Positions 30,093-40,228 of a stretch of 64,000 nt of DNA are shown piece after piece. The position numbers and the translations under genes were made by a program. The notes below the pieces were generated by a model. That model ran no database searches. It had not been told where the DNA came from and saw only the letters and a list, made by a program, of their open reading frames with translations. The stretch is from Coenobita brevimanus (taxonomy: Eukaryota > Arthropoda > Malacostraca > Decapoda > Coenobitidae), in the NCBI GenBank assembly GCA_032717465.1, contig CM064670.1, positions 12,378,179-12,442,178 on the forward strand, read 5' to 3'. Every line of letters starts with the position of its first letter. Position 1 is the first letter of the stretch.

Positions 30093-31278
30093 GAGAGGAG
30101 CCGATGCTATTACGCCAATGCTGTGTCGTGTAAGTCTGGATAAGATTTAGAACAATTTCATTGTACCACAGTCTAGGCAAACCGTGTCTCTTGCCAGATA
30201 ATTCAAGTGACAGCGAGAAAAGTTATGACCAGAGTGTGAACCAACACAACGGGTATTTTGTTCTGTGTATTTTCAGACTTACATCGTCAGATAATCTGCG
30301 TTTGAATGTCCAGCTTCGGCGTCGGTGTTGACAAAGGCAAATCGTCCAAGTTGTGGCAGCAGGAAGGATGGCATTTTTGGAAAAAAAAAAAAAAAATCAT
30401 CGTCTTCCTTAATGCCCCGCGTGCTGCTGATAGGCATAAATCAAAGTCTTCTTCATCTTCACTGAACAGTTTGTAAATAGCTCTTTTTCCCCCACGCCAA
30501 CGCCTTTGTTTCCCCCGTGTGTGTCAGTGTCTCGCTTTGTCTTTATCTACGTATTAAATTCATCAGTAAACTATAGGTTCATTAAACAGACAACAATATG
30601 TAGGCTGACATTTTAATCAACAATGCAAAAAGGTCACTGTTAGCATGATCTGAAGCCTATTCACTCCATTTCAAGATAAGTAGGTAAGTGTGTAACCTGA
30701 CAAATTATTGTAACCCAACGTAGAAAAAGAAAAAAAAGAACTAAAGTAAACCGATGAACTGATTACTTTATGACGTAAGGAAACTTATCTTACCTTATTT
30801 AATCAATTTTAACCCAATCTAACTTAGTATAAGCTAAGCTCATTTAATACAACCTAATCAAACATAAGGCAACCATGTTTAACCTGGTCTAATCTCTTTT
30901 AACCCATGCTAACATCAACTTACCTAACGTAACACAAAATGCAGTAACTTAGCTGATAACAGAACATAAGTAAATATACCCTGACAATATTTTCCACGCA
31001 TATACAATACAATCGCTCTCAGCATAAAACAGAAATAACATAACATAGAACACAGGTAAACCTACCCAGTAATGTCTTAATCCAGCTTGAGCCAACATAG
31101 CACATAACAAAATCTTACCTAGCCATAACGAAATACATTTATAAAACAGGTGTATTTATATAATACCTGTATGGAAGGTGAGTGTGGGTGTATTATTGGC
31201 CAGCAGTGTGATATTCTCAAGTCTCCCTCTGAATATTGGAGGGAATACTTGTCGCGTCCCAGCAGTGATGGAAGCACC

Positions 31279-31281
<3 letters not shown>
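30093..31281. other. Unclassified AT-rich spacer with degenerate AACCTA-like runs
   Basis: No gene recognised. About 30780-30960 is enriched in TAACCTGG, ACCTAAT and CTTACCTAAC words. Confidence 0.4.

Positions 31282-31319
<38 letters not shown>
31282..31319. repeat. (CT)n microsatellite
   Basis: CT dinucleotides. Overlapping L/S-rich frames are artefacts. Confidence 0.95.
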
Positions 31320-31323
<4 letters not shown>

Positions 31324-31695
31324 CTGCCTCCAAGGGATCATTGGGTCTGCTGCTGCTCCCTTTCTTCGTATTGTTGGTTCTTTGTTCATGAGGACTTCCT
31401 GTGCTGGATATATTACTACGTGGTTACCCCTTTCAAACAAATCGAACTGAAACAGAAAAAAATATTCCCTTGAGCTCTTCTGTTCAATACCCTCATATAT
31501 TTTACGTATAGTTTAGTACACCGAGCTGTATAGCATGGAGAGGCTTTCTCATGGGTAGCACCGCGTAATTTGTGTGTCCGCCGCCAGGGCGGTGCTTGGC
31601 AGCCAAGTTACACCACGCCTGATGCCCGCGGTTTTTGTACTGAGCTGCTCAATAGGTTTCTGAAAGCAGCCGATGATTCCAGAAAATATAGTGCC

Positions 31696-31794
31696 ATGGT
31701 GCACTGTGCAGCTTACGGATGCAGAAATGAGCACAGGAATTCACCGAAGAAAGAGACTGCATTACATTTAACAAGAAATATATCTTGTTGTTAA
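31696..31794 (+). pseudogene. THAP-type zinc finger, N-terminal fragment
   Basis: From an ATG at 31696 the frame reads MVHCAAYGCRNEHRNSPKK, then ETALHL and a stop at 31792. The start M-x2-C-x4-C followed by N and basic residues is the usual beginning of THAP domains, which bind DNA in host factors and in P-element and some hAT-derived proteins. The downstream C and H ligands and the AVPTIF-like end are absent, so this is either a first exon or a relic. No donor splice site was proven. Confidence 0.45.
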
Positions 31795-32410
31795 TTCTAT
31801 AAGATTACTGCCCCCTGGGGAGGGGGGGGGAGATTCTTCCCCAGTATCCCTGCATGAATGAGGCCACTAAAATGGACCCAATTATCTCCGGTCTTTATTT
31901 CCATGTCCTCTTTTCTTGTGTTCACACTCTCTTGTAGATATTTCCATGTTTCTTCCGGCCTTTATCAATATGGACATTCTGTTTCATGGCCTGCATAATC
32001 ATAAGGACTTCCAACACCATTTCAACACGATTACTTCGACGTAAAACAGCATCAACATCACTATCATTTCAACGTTAATACCACACTATCTTTTCTCTTT
32101 CTGCCTTTATCTTTCTCTGCCTTAGTGCCATAAAGAGTAAGTACTGCACTGCAGCAACCTATGGCTTTGTTTTATACTCATTGGCTAAATGGACCCCATA
32201 TTATTCGTTGAACCAGGCAGGAAAAAAAAAATTCATAATCCACATTTTTTTTTTTTTTTTTTAATCATAAGTGACGAGTGCTGGTGTTTCAATATGGCGG
32301 CCAAAGTCACACACCCGCGGCGGAGATAGCATCTCCATATTATTGAGCTCAGTGGTTTAGTACTTAGTAATTCCCACTTACATTTTTGAGGCCAGAGCGG
32401 GTCTTATGTA

Positions 32411-32415
<5 letters not shown>
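31795..32415. other. Unclassified spacer
   Basis: It holds A and T runs (32222-32230, 32247-32263). Nothing recognised. Confidence 0.4.

Positions 32416-32463
<48 letters not shown>
32416..32463. repeat. (TA)n microsatellite
   Basis: (TA)n abuts the 3' side of a SINE-1 copy. Confidence 0.95.
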
Positions 32464-32465
<2 letters not shown>

Positions 32466-32467
<2 letters not shown>

Positions 32468-32796
32468 CCGACTCTGGGCAAAGGCTTCAGGGCCTATATC
32501 TTGGGGGCAGTAGCCTATCCCAAGGCCCAGTAGTCCTCCTACACCTCCACATGTCACCACTTCGGCGCTAACACCCACCGTCCATATTGAATACATGCTA
32601 GGGCTGTCTCATACAGGACTGGCGTATTGGTATTAGCGGGGGTACTTTTATGACATGTCGGCGGGTCATCTGGTAGATCAGGAAAGTCTGCTTTTATGAA
32701 ATTCAAATCCTTAAACTGTTCTCTGCCCCAACCAGGATTCGAACCTGGGTCCATCAGGACTGCAGGCCGCCTCTCTACCGATTCAGCCACCGCCTC
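32466..32796 (-). repeat. tRNA-derived SINE ('SINE-1'), copy B, full 5' end
   Basis: On the minus strand it starts GAGGCGGTGGCTGAATCGG, with box A TGGCTGAATCGG and, about 50 bp on, box B GGTTCGAATCC, the two internal RNA polymerase III promoter elements of tRNA genes. A ~250-bp body follows, shared with copies A and C, ending TTTGCCCAGAGTCGGACAC. The head may derive from a tRNA, but the isotype was not determined. Confidence 0.88.
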
Positions 32797-32870
32797 TATC
32801 TATCTATATATATCTATCTATCTATCTATATATATATATATATATATATCTATGTATATATCTATATCTA
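32797..32870. repeat. (TATC)n/(TA)n microsatellite
   Basis: TATC and TA units between SINE-1 copy B and SINE-2 copy B. Confidence 0.9.
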
Positions 32871-32877
32871 TATCCTT

Positions 32878-33385
32878 TGTGGTAGGTGGGGGCGCTCACC
32901 ATCCATTCACTCGATGTAGTGCTGCTCTTGGGTGTCTGCCCTTTCCTCTCCTCCAGCCCTCTTTCCTTCCAGCCTCTTCTTTCTTCCTTTCGTTCTTTTT
33001 TTCCTTGTCCTTCTGCCTATGGGAAACTTTACACTTCCTCTTCTGTCTTTCTTTCCTTCATTCTTTTCTCTTCCTTCTGCCTGTGGGTGACTCTACACTG
33101 AGTGACAAGCCAAATGGTTTCCTGTTCACCAGGAAACCATTTACTACGCTGGGTGGTAACCATATAACCAAATTTTGGCGCCTGGTTGTTTAGTGGGTAA
33201 TTACTGCGCTCCAATCGGATTGAGCCGGTGAAGGTTTATATCCAAGGGATGGTTGCGGTTGATTGCTCGTGTAATGCCACTCAGGGATGAGTGAGACTGG
33301 TCACTCATCTTAAATGTCGGGACCAACTGCCTAGCCCCTGGCTCCTATGCACCAATGGAGCAATGTAGGATTGGATGATAGATAG
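32878..33385 (+). repeat. SINE-like repeat 'SINE-2', copy B
   Basis: Counterpart of 1569-2092, with the same order of blocks and a (GATA)n tail near 33376-33396. Clear substitutions and small indels separate the copies. Confidence 0.72.
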
Positions 33386-33465
33386 ATAGATAGATACGAA
33401 TATGTATAATGAGTTTGTGTGGGTGGGTGGGTGGGTGCGTTCACGTGCCCTTCACCCCTGATGCA

Positions 33466-33605
33466 GAATGCCAAAACCAGTACTCAAAGATAAGGAAGCA
33501 GCAGAATTCGTACAGTATGTTTTGGTCCCAGTAGACAAAGCACATAATAATATAGCAATCATCTGCAAAGTATATTACAATGCTACTAATATTCCCATTT
33601 CCAGA
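33466..33605 (+). pseudogene. Penelope-like element, N-terminal RT-proximal fragment
   Basis: PKPVLKDKEAAEFVQ is followed by VLVPVDKAHNNIAIICKVYY, the conserved segment before the RT fingers of Penelope-like elements ((V/F)VPxDKAxNNxxxxCKxYY). The frame ends where a poly(A)-tailed non-LTR fragment begins; the same protein family resumes at 34275. Confidence 0.75.
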
Positions 33606-34274
33606 AGTATTGAAATTCTCGGCGTCTCAACAGTGCCCTCAGCTGGACCTCTCATGTCAGATCACTTGCTACAACCGCCTCAAAGAAACTTGGATTATTG
33701 TACAGAGTCCGTAACTTCTTCACTGACGAGCAGTTAGCTGTAATTTACAAGTGTCATGTGCGCTCTCTGCTTGAATATTGCACACCATTTTGGAATGGAT
33801 GTGGAGAGGTTGCTTTAAAACAACTAGACAAAGTTCAGAACAAAGCTATTGGAATTATTAATAACCCTGCTATTATAAATAAACTACCTTCCCTGCAAGT
33901 AAGAAGGATTGTTGCCTCCCTTGCATTATTTTACAGATATTTTTATGGCAAATGCTCAGACGTAGTTGCTTCCATTGTGCCACCTCTCCACGCCTTTCCT
34001 CGTGCTACACGGGGATCTGGTAGCGCTCATGACTGCAATGTCACTTATCCATACTGCAGAACTATTGCCTATCAGAATACTTTTATTTTCAGAACTGCAT
34101 CTCCCAAGAGATTTTTCCCTCCAAACTTCAATCTACAGCTGTTCAAGCCCAACTGGTACAGATATTTTATGAACGGAGGACACCAGTAATCTGGTGTATA
34201 GATTATTTTCTTTTATTCATTTGTTTTTCCTTCCTCTGTTCTGTTATTATTAAAAAAAAAAAAAAAAAAAAAAC
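33606..34274 (+). mobile_element. 5'-truncated non-LTR retrotransposon 3' end with poly(A)
   Basis: The frame at 33662-34189 reads WTSHVRSLATTASKKLGLL, YRVRNFFTDEQLAVIYKCHV, LLEYCTPFW, KLDKVQNKAI-like and RTASPKRFFPPNFNLQLFKP before a stop. This is the post-RT region of Jockey/CR1-like elements. A 3' UTR and a run of about 20 A (34252-34272) follow. It separates two parts of a Penelope-like element, so it inserted there. Clade not determined. Confidence 0.65.
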
Positions 34275-35654
34275 ACTTTCACGGGAATTGGGCATGATAG
34301 ATCAATCCTCCGAAACATATACAACAGTTAGTGGTAAAGAGAATACGATAGATGAAAAGTAGTCATCATACTCTTCTAGTCCCGGAATCGAGGTAGATGA
34401 TAAAAAAAAAAAATTACCATACATAGATAGTATAGTAAAAAAAAAAGTACAAATGGATCTTGAATTTGGCTGTCTCTTGTATTTTGTTTTTCTCTTGAAG
34501 GGAACTCTTATTGCGGGCTCATGGCCTTTGGTTCCTTCTTCCTCGCATTAAAAAAAAAAAAAAAAAAGCATAAAGACCCTGTAAAATTCAGATCATAATT
34601 TCCTCCAGAGTATGTGCTACAAAATCACTGGCAAAAAAAAAAAAAAAATATCACACATTTATAAAGTGATTTACAAGCAGCACAAAAGATATTGTTATAA
34701 ACTAAATTGATATACAGGAATCAACCGTATGTGGATATGTGATAACTCAGAAATGTGCCAAAAATATATTGATTCCTTCAATCACAAGAGAAATGCAAGA
34801 AACGTAGCAACACATGATTTTTCAACGTTATATACGAAGATCGAACACGAGGATGTAAAAAAGAAGTTGGAATGGTCGGTGCAAGTTGCTTTTAAAGGAA
34901 CGCGAAGGATACTGGGTAAATAAAAGAGATGGCAAAAACCTGACGTTCTCAGAGGATCAGATAATAGATATGACAAATTACCTGGTAGAAAACTGCTTTT
35001 TTATTTGGGGAAATATGGTTTTCAAACAGTGCATAGGAATACCCATGGGAACTGACCCAGCCCCTTTCAAGGCAAATCTGTACTTATATAGTGAAGAATT
35101 CAAGTGGATGGAACACATATCAAACGTTCAATATTCATTAGAGAAGAAATTTAACAAAACTAGACGAGTCGTTGATGATCTAATATCCTTAAACAATGAT
35201 GAAGAAATGAATGAAAGAATAAATAAATATATCCAGAAGCACTAGTATTAAATAAAGAAAACACCGACAACTACCAAGCAAGCTTTTTGGAAGTTAATAT
35301 CAAAATAGAAAACAACGTTATATCAACAAAACTCTATGATAGAAGGATGATTATAATCTTGAAACTGTATCATACCCAAATTTACCAGCAAACATACCTA
35401 GAGTTCCAGTGTATGGCGTATACATGTCTCAATTGCTACGGGTCGCAAAGGCAAGTGCAAATTTGGAAAACATTACGAGAATCCAACAGATCACAAGAAA
35501 ATTCCTCAGTCAAGGATTTTTCAAAACAGAATTACGTAAGACATTAAAGAAAACATATTATCGTCAGTATAACGCTTTCAAACACCTGAAAGGACAAATA
35601 CACAGTCATACAAGAGAAATATTTGATACTGCCGCGGATACAATAGTATCTTAG
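34275..35654 (+). pseudogene. Penelope-like element reverse transcriptase
   Basis: Pieces in changing frames include GIEVDDKKKKLPYID (about 34388-34435), LHKDPVKF-like, ISSRVCATKSLAK, GINRMWICDNSEM, motif A (THDFSTLYT, D at 34815-34817), motif B (GIPMGTDPAPFKANL) and motif C V-V-D-D (35168-35179). The last frame reads VYMSQLLRVAKAS and QGFFKTELRKTLKKTYY. Order and wording are those of Penelope-like RTs. Several frameshifts, some at A runs, make it inactive. No GIY-YIG domain follows. Confidence 0.82.
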
Positions 35655-35734
35655 GGCCGTCGAAGGGCAGAGAGTGCTCACGGGATCCCCCTTGGCTCTG
35701 TAGCAGATTAAGACCGATTACAACAAAAACCAAT

Positions 35735-35915
35735 TATATCTACCAATTTGGCCTCAACTGGATGCTACTTAATCGACCAAAACAACAACAAATTAATCCT
35801 CTCATTTACAAAGACGAAGTTACACCTACCAGTTTAGACTCAACTGGGTGCGACCTAATCGACTATGACAATAACAAACTATTCCTACCAAATTGAACTC
35901 CACTGGAAATGACAT
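35735..35915 (+). repeat. Three imperfect ~28-38-bp repeats downstream of the PLE RT
   Basis: TACCAATTTGGCCTCAACTGG (about 35739), TACCAGTTTAGACTCAACTGG (about 35827) and TACCAAATTGAACTCCACTGG (about 35886), two of them followed by (T/C)TAATCGAC. Spacings are about 88 and 59 bp. Possibly a 3' UTR feature of the Penelope-like element. Confidence 0.6.
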
Positions 35916-37235
35916 ATTTGTCGTATCTTTTCATATATGTGTGTATAACAAAACAATACTAATGATGATAATAATAATCGGTCTATTGGTAACTTGGCAG
36001 TCTCTTTGCTGAAATTATACGGGCTGGGGAATGTGCTGAGAAACTGAATGTACAGTATATAGAAGTGCTAGGACTTAATATTACCTTAACTGATAACAGC
36101 TAGTCTAAGACAGAATAGATGATGTGGGATGGCACTGATTCATATTGCTGTGCCACGGATATTGTATAGCCTATAGTGATTTAGCAACGTGATGTGCAAA
36201 TGTGATGTGTGGTAATGCGTCATGATCCTAAGTGTAGACCTTAATATAATTTTCAGTAATTTATTTATATGTTTATATACCTACCTACCTACCTATCTAT
36301 TGCATACGGCAAAATTTCTATCTTTGTATCGTGTATATTCACTGTGTAATGTAGAACCTTTATACTTTATACGATAATACTAATTTAGCAATATTGCAAT
36401 ATTACCACTACTCCATTACTAATTCAGTGCTATACTACTAAAATACATGTATTGCACAATATCATCATAGTAACATTTCAGTAGCTGGTGTTGTTGCTGA
36501 GTTTACAGTGGTTTCTGGTATAATATTAGCACATTCGTTCAACCAAGAATAGCAATACTGCCAGTGTGATGTTAGTGCTAGAACACACCACACACACTGC
36601 TTGATACGGTGGGTTTGAAATTATTAATAATGTAACGAATGCCCAATATACCCACCAAGTTAGTATTGTTATTATATTTATTATATGTCAGACAGTATGT
36701 TTGAATCTCTTAACTGCTAAGTACATTTTGTGTAATGATATGGGTCACTTTTTTTAACCAACCTCTTAGATACTTATTTTTTGACACGATAAATCACTAA
36801 TTGTATGAACATTCCAGTTGTGGTACTGCAGTAGTGTCAGCACAAGGACTCATTATACATCCCTTGGCCTTATAGCACTACAGTTGGTTATCATATGGAA
36901 AACATTAATTATACATGACATACAAGCAATAGATTACTGTCCAGTCTCGTTATGTCACATTCACTGTATTGTAGATAATATAATGGTACTCTTAATTGAT
37001 AATAACATTTGTGATTCATTGTATATCAAGCACTTATTAAGCCCAGATGATGCCGGAGCATATGCAAGATGTATGACGATACATACATTTGCACGGTTGC
37101 TGTGAATTATGGTGGTTTTATGCATACAGAAGTACAATATAGCAGCTTCATACATTGTGCATGGCAGCGTATTGTAGGGATTTGACTGATTATCACTAAC
37201 TTATCATTACGAAGCGTCTTAGTTATAAAGGCTAA
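35916..37235. other. Unclassified AT-rich spacer
   Basis: Short random frames only. (CTAC)n at about 36280-36294. Confidence 0.4.
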
Positions 37236-37239
37236 GTAT

Positions 37240-39475
37240 CTAGGTGCAGAGAGCAATTTTACTGTGTGCATAATTTCCTTGGTTGTTTATCATGTTCACT
37301 AGGTGCAATGTTGGACAAGACATGTTGGTAAGTCGTGCACTGTGTGTGTCCAAGTATGATTTTGCAATTTTTTTTCTGCATTTTTTCAAGCAGTTGTGTG
37401 TTGGTGAGAGATCATGAGAAAGCACATTGGACCCATCTTGTTACCCTGTGGTACACCACAGGAGAGGGAGGAGGTGGAAGCAGTCCCCCTAAATCTTACA
37501 ATTGTCGACGCTCTGAGAGGAAGTCTTTTAACCACATAACCAGTTTTTTTTTTTTTTTTTTCCGTAGTCCCAGCTCGACCGCCTTCTTTATGATTAAGTT
37601 GTGGATGACCAGGTCAAATCCTTTGGTTAAGTCCACAAAGGGTAGTGCCACGGATGTTTTACGTTGCTCCAGACTTCAGCAAATTATTGAGTGAAGCATA
37701 AATTTTGGACGTGAAAGGCGTAGCTAGTTCGGGTGCGAATTCCTTAGGCCTATACAGTTTGACCGGCAAGTCTATGGGTGTGGTGGTCCGTCTACTTATG
37801 AGAGATTTGAGGAGTCTGGTAACTTGATACTCCTTTATCGAATCGAGGGGAGAAGGAGAAGGAAATTAGGCTTGTAGGGAATCTGGGTCAACCTTGACAG
37901 CCATTGGTGTTGTCTGTTGTGTTAGAAAACGAATGATAATTTTGTGTGCAGCTTCTTCATTGATGAATTGATCAGCACAGGTGGAGGAGGAAAGTTTCTG
38001 TTTATTGCACCCACTCAGCTGCTTAACTTTGTCATACTACTCACCAGTGTTGGCTAGTTTGTGTTGAAGCTTAGTGGGATAAAAGGCTTTCTTGGATGCT
38101 TCGCCATACTATTTGTTTCGTAGTTTTCTGTAAAGGTCCTGGTTGTTTTGGCTGTAAACATGTGTTTTCTGATGCATAAGTCTCTTCATTCTGTGCGTAA
38201 TCCGGGGAGGATCAGCCGGTGTAACTTAGTTGTCTTTTGTGGGAAGCATTGATGATACGCAAATATAACTGTGTGATGATATCTCTTGCACTTCAGTTCG
38301 ACACTACTGACATTATCACTTCATAGTAGGTGTGTTCTGTTATCCACCGTCCACAGTGTCTCACTGAAGAATCAGTAAGAGGACGGTTAACTTTTACCTC
38401 ACTTTGCCTTGTGTGTGAGTTCGTGGGAGTGAGTTACCGTAGCACAGGTGAGGGCTCTTACTGAAGGGGGGGGGGGGAGGCAAGAAGGATCTGGATGGTA
38501 GCCAGTGGTCCCTTTGGTCTGCAAGTATGATATCGAGTATGCTTTCACCATGTGTGGGGAAATCAGCAGTGTAAGTTAAATTCAGTTGTTTCTGAAGGAA
38601 TATAGTACCATTTTTTTTTTTTTTTTTTTTACGTGTCCGACTCTGGGCAAAGGCTCAGGGCCTATTTCTTGGGGGCAGTGGCCTATCCCAAGGCCCAGTA
38701 GTCCTCCTACACCTCCACATGTCACCACTTCGGCGCTAACACCCACCGTCCATATTGAATACATGCTAGGGCTGTCTCATACAGGACTGGTGTACTGGTA
38801 TTAGCGGGGGTACTTTTACGACATGTCGGCGGGTCATTTGGTAGATCAGGAAAGTCAGCTTTTTTTTTTTAGGAAATTCAAATCCTTAAACTGTTCCCTG
38901 CCCCAGCAGGGATTCGATCCTTGTTCCATTAGGACTGCAAGCTGCCTCTCTACTGATTCAGCCACCGCCTCCCCCTGTTTCATAAAGGTCGCCACATATT
39001 ACTATTTTTACACGGATGTCTTGTCCTGAGTGTATTTAACATGTCAGTCAGGCGTAGCAGCGACACAATAAATTATGGTGGAGGCTGAGTGAGGTGAAAG
39101 ATGTGGTGTGACTGTTACCCACAGTGCCTCCATCCACTCAGGCACCTGAACCCTCAGATGTACTGGGCATAAGTTTCCTCTGGCTAATCAGTGGTACCCC
39201 CTCCTCCACGTTCAGTTGCCCACAGAGGGTGAAAGAGTAGGTAGTCCCCAGTGGTGCAGATCTCAGGTGTAATTTGCCAGGCTACTGTTATTGCACTCAC
39301 CTGACTGTTAACTGACTTGGTAGTCAAGTGACAGTCACAGTAGCAGCGTTGGCAGGTCATACCACATTCTAAGAACTTCAAAGTATTAGTAGGTTTGTGA
39401 AATCGTGTTCTATTTCGCTTTTTTCCTGTTACCATCGTTTTAGTAACTTGTTTTGCTATTTTCTCGTGCATGAAA
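37240..39475 (-). mobile_element. EN-RT non-LTR family 'N1', older copy, interrupted by SINE-1
   Basis: On the minus strand it reads WQITPEICTTGDYLLFHPLW (39330-39220), RLMHQKTHVYSQNNQDLYRK (38200-38130), PIDLPVKLYRP, FVDLTKGFDLVIHNLIIKKA (37660-37590) and CGVPQGNKMGPMCFLM (37470-37425). Each matches the better preserved copy at 40153-42792 in order and wording. Stops and frameshifts are frequent. A SINE-1 copy (38632-38972) sits inside. Confidence 0.75.
38611..38972 (-). repeat. tRNA-derived SINE ('SINE-1'), copy C with poly(A) tail
   Basis: A full-length match to copy B: GAGGCGGTGGCTGAATCAG at the 5' end (38972 downward), a degraded box B, the same body, and a T run at 38611-38630 (a poly(A) tail on the minus strand). 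An extra 10-bp T run lies at about 38861-38870. It is inserted in non-LTR family N1. Confidence 0.87.
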
Positions 39476-39479
39476 GATG

Positions 39480-40069
39480 TTCAATAATTTTAACGTTCCA
39501 CAGTCGCTGGTATCAGGCCACCCTGCTTTTTTTTCTTTTTTTCTTAGGCGATAAAACTGCGTTCTACTGAATGGTAATTTGACACCCTCCCTGTGCTAGA
39601 CCCATTGACAGCAACCACGGCGTGGCACAGTCTCTCTCTCTCTCCCACCACCCCACGATCATCATCATCACCCACCCACCCACCCACCCACCCACCACTA
39701 ACACGTTCCTTAACAATCGTTGGAGGGGTAATTGGTAGTGTCTGGTCCTGCGGCAACGTTATCTGTCAGGGTCAAAACCAGACAAACATTGACCCCATCC
39801 CTCCCACCCACTGCCTCTACTGAAACGATTAACTATTTCTGGGTGATGGCCAATGATGAGGGGTGTTGCTATGGGCGGGTTTACATCACGGAATTACTGT
39901 ATCTCCATGGGTCTTCTATCTGTATACTTTTCTGCGGTCTTCGGAATTAGGAAAGAGACATTAAATTGTGGTTATGATATCTTGTCTGAACTGCAACTTT
40001 CTGATGTTTTGAGGCGAAGAGGTGGTGTTGGTGGGGGATCATTGCTATTATACCTCTCCCATAACCCTT

Positions 40070-40075
<6 letters not shown>
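39480..40075. other. Unclassified spacer with (CCCA)n
   Basis: (CCCA)n occurs at about 39672-39696. The stretch 39882-39935 resembles, weakly, the GCVMSPWLFNLYM coding segment of RTE-like copies, but the match is too short to call. Confidence 0.4.

Positions 40076-40152
<77 letters not shown>
40076..40152. repeat. (GT)n then (ATA)n
   Basis: (GT)n about 40076-40113 and (ATA)n about 40116-40152. The latter lies exactly at the 3' end of the minus-strand N1 copy and may be its tail. Confidence 0.9.
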
Positions 40153-40228
40153 TGGTTTACTGGGTTAGCAGTGATACACTGACAATGTACATGGGGTTCA
40201 CTTAACATAGTTTATGCTAAATCTAGGA

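Noticed and set aside
32466..32796. Functional tRNA gene
   Set aside because: Box A and B are present, but the sequence continues into a repeated body with other copies, and no clean acceptor stem was seen; a SINE explains it better.
39882..39935. Possible RTE-like motif B fragment (SPWVFYLYTF)
   Set aside because: Only about 50 bp resemble 43560-43615; too short, and no flanking motifs support it.
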